A stretch of 35,742 nucleotides of DNA from Acidobacteriota bacterium. Lineage in GTDB: Bacteria; Acidobacteriota; Blastocatellia; Pyrinomonadales; Pyrinomonadaceae. Both the position numbers and the translations under genes were made by a program. Shown here in pieces: positions 31,023 through 35,742 of this stretch (position 1 is its first letter; every line of letters starts with the position of its first letter). The notes under the pieces were generated by a model, which saw nothing but the letters and a program-made list of their open reading frames with translations, did not search any database and was not told the DNA's origin. The DNA lies in assembly GCA_019239425.1 (NCBI GenBank), contig JAFAZX010000037.1, forward strand, positions 1 to 35,742, read 5' to 3'.

Positions 31023-31514
31023 TCTCTCCGGAGGAACTTAAAACTGTAGGGTTAGGTAGTGGCCGCGGCGGGCCCTTCTTCGGCGGCCACAGGCGACGGC
31101 CCTAAGCAAGCGCTGGCGATGGTGAGCGGGACACGCTATCTCCTCGGAGCAGGCAGGGGGCGGCCGGCTGAAGTAAGTGACCGCCGGGCGTAAAAAGTTT
31201 CAGGTGTTATCCGTTGCGCGATGCTGACAGCGGGTCAACCTTAGTGACCTTCCGCGCCGGGAAATGTGAGGACGGGACCTTGGGAAAACTTTTATTTTTT
31301 CGAATATGTGTCTATACAGGTACCCGCTGCCGATTAGCCGGCCGCTGCCGCGGGGCTGAAGAAACTCTGCCCGGTGTGTGGGTTCTGCCCGTCCGCGAAC
31401 GTCTCTACACATAGAAGCCCATGTCGAAGCAGTCGGCGCAGCTCGCCGCCATGCTGTCCTTCCGGGCGGACGCGTGCGATCCTGATTAAACGTTCACGGC
31501 CGGGGAGGAAGACG
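31023..31514. other. divergent intergenic region, 492 bases
   Basis: The gap lies between the leftward serine hydrolase and the rightward PD40 protein and must hold their promoters. A weak candidate for the rightward gene is TTGGGA (31280-31285), 17 bases, AATATG (31303-31308), next to a T-rich stretch. No coding-like frame or RNA gene is seen. Confidence 0.4.
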
Positions 31515-34500
31515 ATGTACGGCTCGGTCAAGATTCTGAAAGGTCGTCGGGCGGCGCTGCTCGCGCTCGCCGGTCTGTGCGTTGCGTCGTTGAACCTCTT
31601 CACGGCGGAGGCGTCGCGCCCCGCCCGCGCCGAACGTGCGCCCGCGGCCGTAGCGGCCCCGCCGCGGGCCAACGGCAAGATAGCCTTCACCAGCGGCCGC
31701 GACACCGACGGGCTCGACATCTACGTGATGAACCCGGACGGCACCGGGCTCGCGCGCCTGACCGACGGCCGCTCTTACAACGTCGATGCCGCCTGGTCGC
31801 CCGACGGCCGCACGCTCGCCTTCGTCAGCAACCGCGGCGGAGGGTCGTTCGCCATCTACCTGATGAGTGCCGACGGAGCGAACGTCCGGCGTCTAACCGA
31901 CAGCGCCGAGGACGAGGGGACGCCGGCTTGGTCGCCCGACGGGGCGAAGATCGCCTTCGCACGCGGCCTCGTCGGCTGCATCCCCGAGGCCACGTGTCCG
32001 GGGCCTGACCTCTACGTCATTGATGCTGACGGTAAGAACGAGAAGAGACTGACCGAGGGGCGCGTCGGCGACTCCTCGCCCTCCTGGTCGCCCGACGGGA
32101 CGAAGATCGCCTTCTCTTCGCTGCGCGACGGCAACGCGGAAGTCTACGTGATGAACCCCGACGGCACGGGTCAGGTCAACGTCACGAAGGACGCGCAGTC
32201 GTACGACTACGGGCCCGCGTGGTCTCCCGACGGGGCGAAGATCGCCTTCACGTCCGACCGCGCGGGCCGCTTCGACATCTACGTGATGAACGCCGACGGC
32301 ACCGGCCGGACTAACCTGACGAACAACACGACGAACGAGATCATCGAGCACCCCGCCTGGTCGCCCGACGGGACGAGGATTGTCTTCGCCCGCTACCTGC
32401 TCATCAACGGCGGGCAGGGCGAGAACCGCGACCTCTTCGTGATGAACGCCGACGGCTCCAACCAGACGCGTTTGACGTTCGACCCGGACTTCGACGTGGA
32501 GCCCGACTGGCAGCCCGTGCCGCTCGCCGCGAACGGGCGCGTCCTCTTCACGAGCGGGCGCGACGGCAACCCGGAGGTCTACTCGATGAACGGGGACGGC
32601 GGCGGGCAGACCAACCTGACCTCCACGCCCGCGCGCGACTTCAACCCCGTCTGGTCGCCCGACGGCACGAAAGTCCTCTTCGCGAGCGACCGCGGCGGGG
32701 GCACATTCCAGCGCGTACAGTTCTACGTGATGAACGCCGACGGCACCGGCGTCACGCAGATCACGAACTTTCCCGACGGCACGGACGTCGACTTCAGCGA
32801 GCCCGCCTGGTCGCCCGACGCGACGAAGATTGCCTTCATCTCAACCTCCTTCGGCGCGATTCACAACCTGATGGTGATGAACACGGACGGCACGGGTGGC
32901 AAGTCCATCGCCTCAATGCGCGGGCTCGCGTCGGACGTTGACCCGGCGTGGTCGCCCGACGGGACGCGGCTCGCCTACGTCGGCACGGAGGATGTCTCCG
33001 GCGGCCCCGGCGTCTCCCTCCGCTCGTTCCTCTTCGTCATCAACGCCGACGGGACGGGGAAGACGAAGCTCGCCGACGCGATGTTCGCGACTCCCACGGG
33101 CCCGACCACCTCCGTCGGCGGCCCCTCCTGGTCGCCCGACGGGACGCGCATCGCCTACGGCAGCAACCGCGGCAGCACCAACGTCGAAATCTACACCGTC
33201 GGCTCGTCGGGCGGCGCGCCCGTGCGCCTGACCGACAACGCGGCGCGCGACTACCTGCCCTCCTGGTCGCCCGACGGTCGGAAGATCGCCTTCACCTCCG
33301 ACCGCGACGGCAACTCCGAAATCTACTCGATGAACGCCGATGGCACAGGGCAGACGCGGCTCACGAACAACCCGGCGCCCGACCAAGACCCCGACTGGGG
33401 GAGCGCAGGTGCGCGCCCGCCCCTGCCCGCCTCGCCCGGCACAGTGCAGTTCGACAGCTTCCTCTACGGCGTCTCGGAGGGCACGCCCGTCCTGACCGTG
33501 ACCGTGACGCGGCTCGGCGACCTCTCGGGCGAGGCGGCGGTTGACTACACGACCGGGGACATTTGCGACCTCGTCGTCGGCCCCACGTGCAACGGCATCG
33601 CGTCGAGTCGTTCGGACTACCAGGCCGCCCTGGGGCGGCTGCACTTCGCCCCCGGCGAGAGTTCCAAGTCGTTCGACGTGCACGTCGTCAACGACCTCAC
33701 GGTCGAGGGGGACGAGAGCTTCTCCGTCGAGCTGAAGGGCGCGGTCGGCGCGGCGCTCGGGGGCCAGGCGCGCGCCGGGGTCTTTATCTTCGACGACGAC
33801 ACCGCCGCCCCGTCCGGCAACCCCATCGACGGCACACAGTTCTTCGTCCGCCAGCACTACCTCGACTTCCTCAACCGCGAGCCCGACGCCGACGGGTTCA
33901 ACTTCTGGGTGAACGAAATCGAAAAGTGCGGCGCGGACGCACAGTGCCGCGAAGTGAAGCGGGTCAACGTCTCGGCCGCGTTCTTCCTCTCCATCGAATC
34001 CCGGGAGACGGGCTACCTCGTCTACCGGACTTACAAGGCCGCCTACGGCGACGCGACCTCGCCGAACGTCCCCGGCACCGTCCCCGTTATCAGGCTGAAC
34101 GAGTTCCTCGAAGACACGCAGGAGGTCGGACGCGGCCTCGTCGTCGGACGGCCGAACTGGGAGCAGACGCTCGAAGCCAACAAGACCGCCTTCATGTCGG
34201 GGTTCGTCCAGCGGCAGAGGTTCACGGGTGCCTTCCCGCTCTCGATGACGGCGGCGCAGTTCGTCGGCAGGCTCGACCAGAATGCCGGCGGCGTGCTCAC
34301 GACGGACGAGCGCGCCGCACTCGTCGCACGGCTCTCCCCGAACCCGGCCGACACGGCCGCCCGCGCCTCCGTGCTCCGCAGCGTGGCCGAGAGCCGCGTG
34401 CTGCGTGACGCCGAGTTCAACCGGGCGTTCGTGCTGACGCAGTACTTCGGGTACTTGAGGAGGAACCCGAACGACCCGCCGGACTCCGACTTCCGCGGGT

Positions 34501-34610
34501 GGAAGTTCTGGCTCGACAAGCTGAATCAGTTCGGCGGCAACTACGTCGAGGCCGAGATGGTCAAGGCTTTCATCACCTCGACAGAATACCGGCGGCGCTT
34601 CGGGCAGTAG
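31515..34610 (+). CDS. exported PD40/TolB-propeller, Calx-beta, DUF4214 protein
   Basis: A 1031-residue exported protein with a signal peptide (about 1-39). Residues about 48-635 hold around twelve PD40 (TolB-type) propeller repeats with the phrase WSPDGxKIAFxSxRDGNxEIYVMNADGTG, one copy about every 45 residues, probably forming two six-bladed propellers. A Calx-beta domain follows (about 640-765, TVQFDSFLYGVSEGTPVLTV through AGVFIFDDD), then a DUF4214 domain (about 772-1031, FVRQHYLDFLNREPDADGFNFW ... FITSTEYRRRFGQ). DUF4214 is common at the C-termini of large exported proteins. The start is ATG at 31515, behind GGGGAGG. DNA-level similarity among PD40 repeats is high, so copy number may vary. 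Confidence 0.92.
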   Translation: MYGSVKILKGRRAALLALAGLCVASLNLFTAEASRPARAERAPAAVAAPPRANGKIAFTSGRDTDGLDIYVMNPDGTGLARLTDGRSYNVDAAWSPDGRTLAFVSNRGGGSFAIYLMSADGANVRRLTDSAEDEGTPAWSPDGAKIAFARGLVGCIPEATCPGPDLYVIDADGKNEKRLTEGRVGDSSPSWSPDGTKIAFSSLRDGNAEVYVMNPDGTGQVNVTKDAQSYDYGPAWSPDGAKIAFTSDRAGRFDIYVMNADGTGRTNLTNNTTNEIIEHPAWSPDGTRIVFARYLLINGGQGENRDLFVMNADGSNQTRLTFDPDFDVEPDWQPVPLAANGRVLFTSGRDGNPEVYSMNGDGGGQTNLTSTPARDFNPVWSPDGTKVLFASDRGGGTFQRVQFYVMNADGTGVTQITNFPDGTDVDFSEPAWSPDATKIAFISTSFGAIHNLMVMNTDGTGGKSIASMRGLASDVDPAWSPDGTRLAYVGTEDVSGGPGVSLRSFLFVINADGTGKTKLADAMFATPTGPTTSVGGPSWSPDGTRIAYGSNRGSTNVEIYTVGSSGGAPVRLTDNAARDYLPSWSPDGRKIAFTSDRDGNSEIYSMNADGTGQTRLTNNPAPDQDPDWGSAGARPPLPASPGTVQFDSFLYGVSEGTPVLTVTVTRLGDLSGEAAVDYTTGDICDLVVGPTCNGIASSRSDYQAALGRLHFAPGESSKSFDVHVVNDLTVEGDESFSVELKGAVGAALGGQARAGVFIFDDDTAAPSGNPIDGTQFFVRQHYLDFLNREPDADGFNFWVNEIEKCGADAQCREVKRVNVSAAFFLSIESRETGYLVYRTYKAAYGDATSPNVPGTVPVIRLNEFLEDTQEVGRGLVVGRPNWEQTLEANKTAFMSGFVQRQRFTGAFPLSMTAAQFVGRLDQNAGGVLTTDERAALVARLSPNPADTAARASVLRSVAESRVLRDAEFNRAFVLTQYFGYLRRNPNDPPDSDFRGWKFWLDKLNQFGGNYVEAEMVKAFITSTEYRRRFGQ

Positions 34611-34616
34611 CTATAG

Positions 34617-34994
34617 GGCAGAAGTCAAAACGTCTCGCCGCGCGCGTCCTTAGCAGCCGTCGGGCTGAGGCTCCGCCGCCTCAGGCTCCTCGAAGCTATC
34701 GCTACAGACGTTCACGTCCCGCAGAAGACCGTCCGCCACACCCCGGCCGAGAAGCTCTTCGATGCCTTCGTCGCGATCCTCGCCGGAGCGCACGGCTTGT
34801 CAGGGATCAACACCCGCCTGCGCTCCGACCCTACGCTCCAACGTGCCTTCGGCCGCTCGACCTGCGCCCAACCCGCCGGCGCCAGGTCGGCAGTAGAAGA
34901 CGGGGATGAAGTTTCTGCCCTCGAACTGAAGATCACGGCCATCGGCCGGAAGGAGCTCAGTCAACTCCGCGCCTTCCTAAGACGGCTCCTCTGA
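34617..34994 (+). pseudogene. transposase fragment with internal deletion
   Basis: In one open frame this reads RLRLLEAIATDVHVPQKTVR, then HTPAEKLFDAFVAILAGAHG and INTRLRSDPTLQRAFGRSTC, closely matching the N-terminal region of DDE transposases of the IS4-like kind that begin with a 'QKTVRHTPAEKL' segment. After about 20 unrelated residues it ends ITAIGRKELSQLRAFLRRLL and stop, which looks like the C-terminus of the same protein. The catalytic middle is missing, so this is an internally deleted remnant with no true start codon. The exact IS family is uncertain. It lies between the PD40 protein and a DUF4214 gene, and may have been the route by which one arose next to the other. Confidence 0.6.
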
Positions 34995-35024
34995 AGTTTC
35001 CCATTAGACCTCTCGAACCGCCGA

Positions 35025-35053
35025 GCCGGGGCGCGAGTTTGTCGCGCCCCGGC
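35025..35053 (-). terminator. hairpin after the right-hand DUF4214 gene
   Basis: Twelve-base perfect arms (35025-35036 and 35042-35053, GCCGGGGCGCGA/TCGCGCCCCGGC) with a 5-base loop lie 17 bases past the stop of the minus-strand gene. There is no strong uridine tract, so it is a likely rather than certain terminator. Confidence 0.65.
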
Positions 35054-35070
35054 AATCCATCCTGGCCTCT

Positions 35071-35742
35071 TCAGTTCGGCGCCCGGAAACTCCCGCGTAG
35101 CGGCTCTAAGAAGAATGGGAGCGCGGCGCGCGCCAGTTCGTCCTTCCATTTAATACCCGATCCCGCCTGCTCGACGGAGCCCGCCTGGTTACCGCCGGGC
35201 GCGCCCTGGAAGCGCTGGCGGTACTCGATGGACTGGATGAAGGCCCTAACCATCTCGGCCCTCCGCACTCTTTGGAGCGCCACCTTCTCGTCGCGCACGT
35301 TCTCGCCGGCCACGCTGAACGAGTTCATCTTGTTCAGCCAGAAGTCGTAGCCCGAGAAGTTGAAGTCCGGCGCGTCGTCCGGGTTCCTCCTCAGGTACCC
35401 GTAGTACTGCATCAGCACGAACGAAGGGTTGTACTGGGCGACGAAGACCGAGTCGCTGTCGACGATGCTCTTGAACGCCGCCGCGCGCCCCGAAGCGTCG
35501 CCCGGCCCGTAGGCCGCGCTGGCCGCATTGCGCTCGGCGTTCGTCGGCGTCACCCCCGCGTTGGCGAAGAGCTTGTCGATGTAGGCCGCGGCCGCCATCC
35601 CCTGCGGGAACTGCGCGACGAACTCCGGGCGCTGGACGAAGTCCTCGACGTAGGCCTGCTTGTTGGCGTCGAGCATGGCCTGGAAGCCGGGCTGCCCGAC
35701 GATGACGCCGTTGCTGATCTGGCGCTGGTCGCGCAGGAAGAC
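35071..35742 (-). CDS. DUF4214-containing protein, C-terminal part (cut by window edge)
   Basis: Reading enters from the right edge and ends at 35071, giving 223 residues. The visible part is a DUF4214 C-terminal domain: VFLRDQRQISNGVIVGQPGF, YVEDFVQRPEFVAQFPQGM, FVLMQYYGYLRRNPDDAPDF, NFSGYDFWLNKMNSF and FIQSIEYRQRFQ. Every phrase has a counterpart in the PD40 protein that ends at 34610 (for example YFGYLRRNPNDPPDSDF and FITSTEYRRRFGQ), so the two proteins share this C-terminal module. The N-terminal domains are outside the window. After the DUF4214 end comes a tail of about 45 residues (PGGNQAGSVEQAGSG onwards). A 12-bp hairpin follows the stop. Confidence 0.9.
   Translation of the reverse strand, partial: VFLRDQRQISNGVIVGQPGFQAMLDANKQAYVEDFVQRPEFVAQFPQGMAAAAYIDKLFANAGVTPTNAERNAASAAYGPGDASGRAAAFKSIVDSDSVFVAQYNPSFVLMQYYGYLRRNPDDAPDFNFSGYDFWLNKMNSFSVAGENVRDEKVALQRVRRAEMVRAFIQSIEYRQRFQGAPGGNQAGSVEQAGSGIKWKDELARAALPFFLEPLRGSFRAPN

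Overview
The window is high-GC bacterial chromosome. The gene families suggest an Acidobacteriota member, probably Blastocatellia-like: a CHAT/TPR surface protein, DUF4214 C-termini, PD40/TolB propellers, a DUF1800-DUF1501 pair, DUF2270 and many intergenic repeats. This placement is inferred from family content only; there is no rRNA or taxonomic marker in the window.

Left part (1-10.4 kb): ordinary chromosomal genes. The start of urocanate hydratase (hutU, cut by the window edge) and a complete histidine ammonia-lyase (hutH) are two steps of histidine degradation, but they are separated by an SDR oxidoreductase, a zinc-ribbon protein, an M23 peptidase, an L,D-transpeptidase lipoprotein and an HGSNAT-like membrane protein. 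A DUF2270 membrane protein, a small cysteine-rich protein, tadA with a near-consensus promoter, and tRNA-Ser(CGA) follow. Seven long intergenic hairpins sit in this stretch. Their arms are built from short tandem repeats of four sequence types, and several overlap stop codons or abut start codons.

Middle island (10.4-14.6 kb): visibly more AT-rich and full of decayed IS66 ends. It holds a disrupted IS66 transposase, two further IS66 tail fragments, a two-gene unit (membrane-anchored thioredoxin-like protein followed by a secreted protein with 24 cysteines in repeats), a TIR/deoxyribosyltransferase-like gene that looks 5'-truncated at an IS66 end, and an intradiol dioxygenase-like protein.

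Right part (14.6-35.7 kb): largely exported proteins. A DUF1800, DUF1501, SMP-30-like operon runs leftward. Divergent from it is a 975-residue TPR-CHAT protease-like protein. This converges, 13 bases apart, on a 741-residue protein with a sigma-region-2-like N-terminus and a central membrane helix. Then come a secreted protein made of two duplicated halves (closed by a good intrinsic terminator), a DUF4386 membrane protein, a small membrane protein, two tandem serine beta-lactamase-like hydrolases, a PD40-Calx-beta-DUF4214 protein, a deletion-bearing transposase fragment, and the C-terminus of a second DUF4214 protein. Two intergenic palindromes share an exact 15-base half-site (TTCCGAAAGTGACAC); each lies in front of a divergent gene pair.

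No rRNA operon, CRISPR array or prophage was seen. The best candidates for something new are the thioredoxin/Cys-repeat pair, the CHAT/sigma-like pair and the intergenic repeat families.
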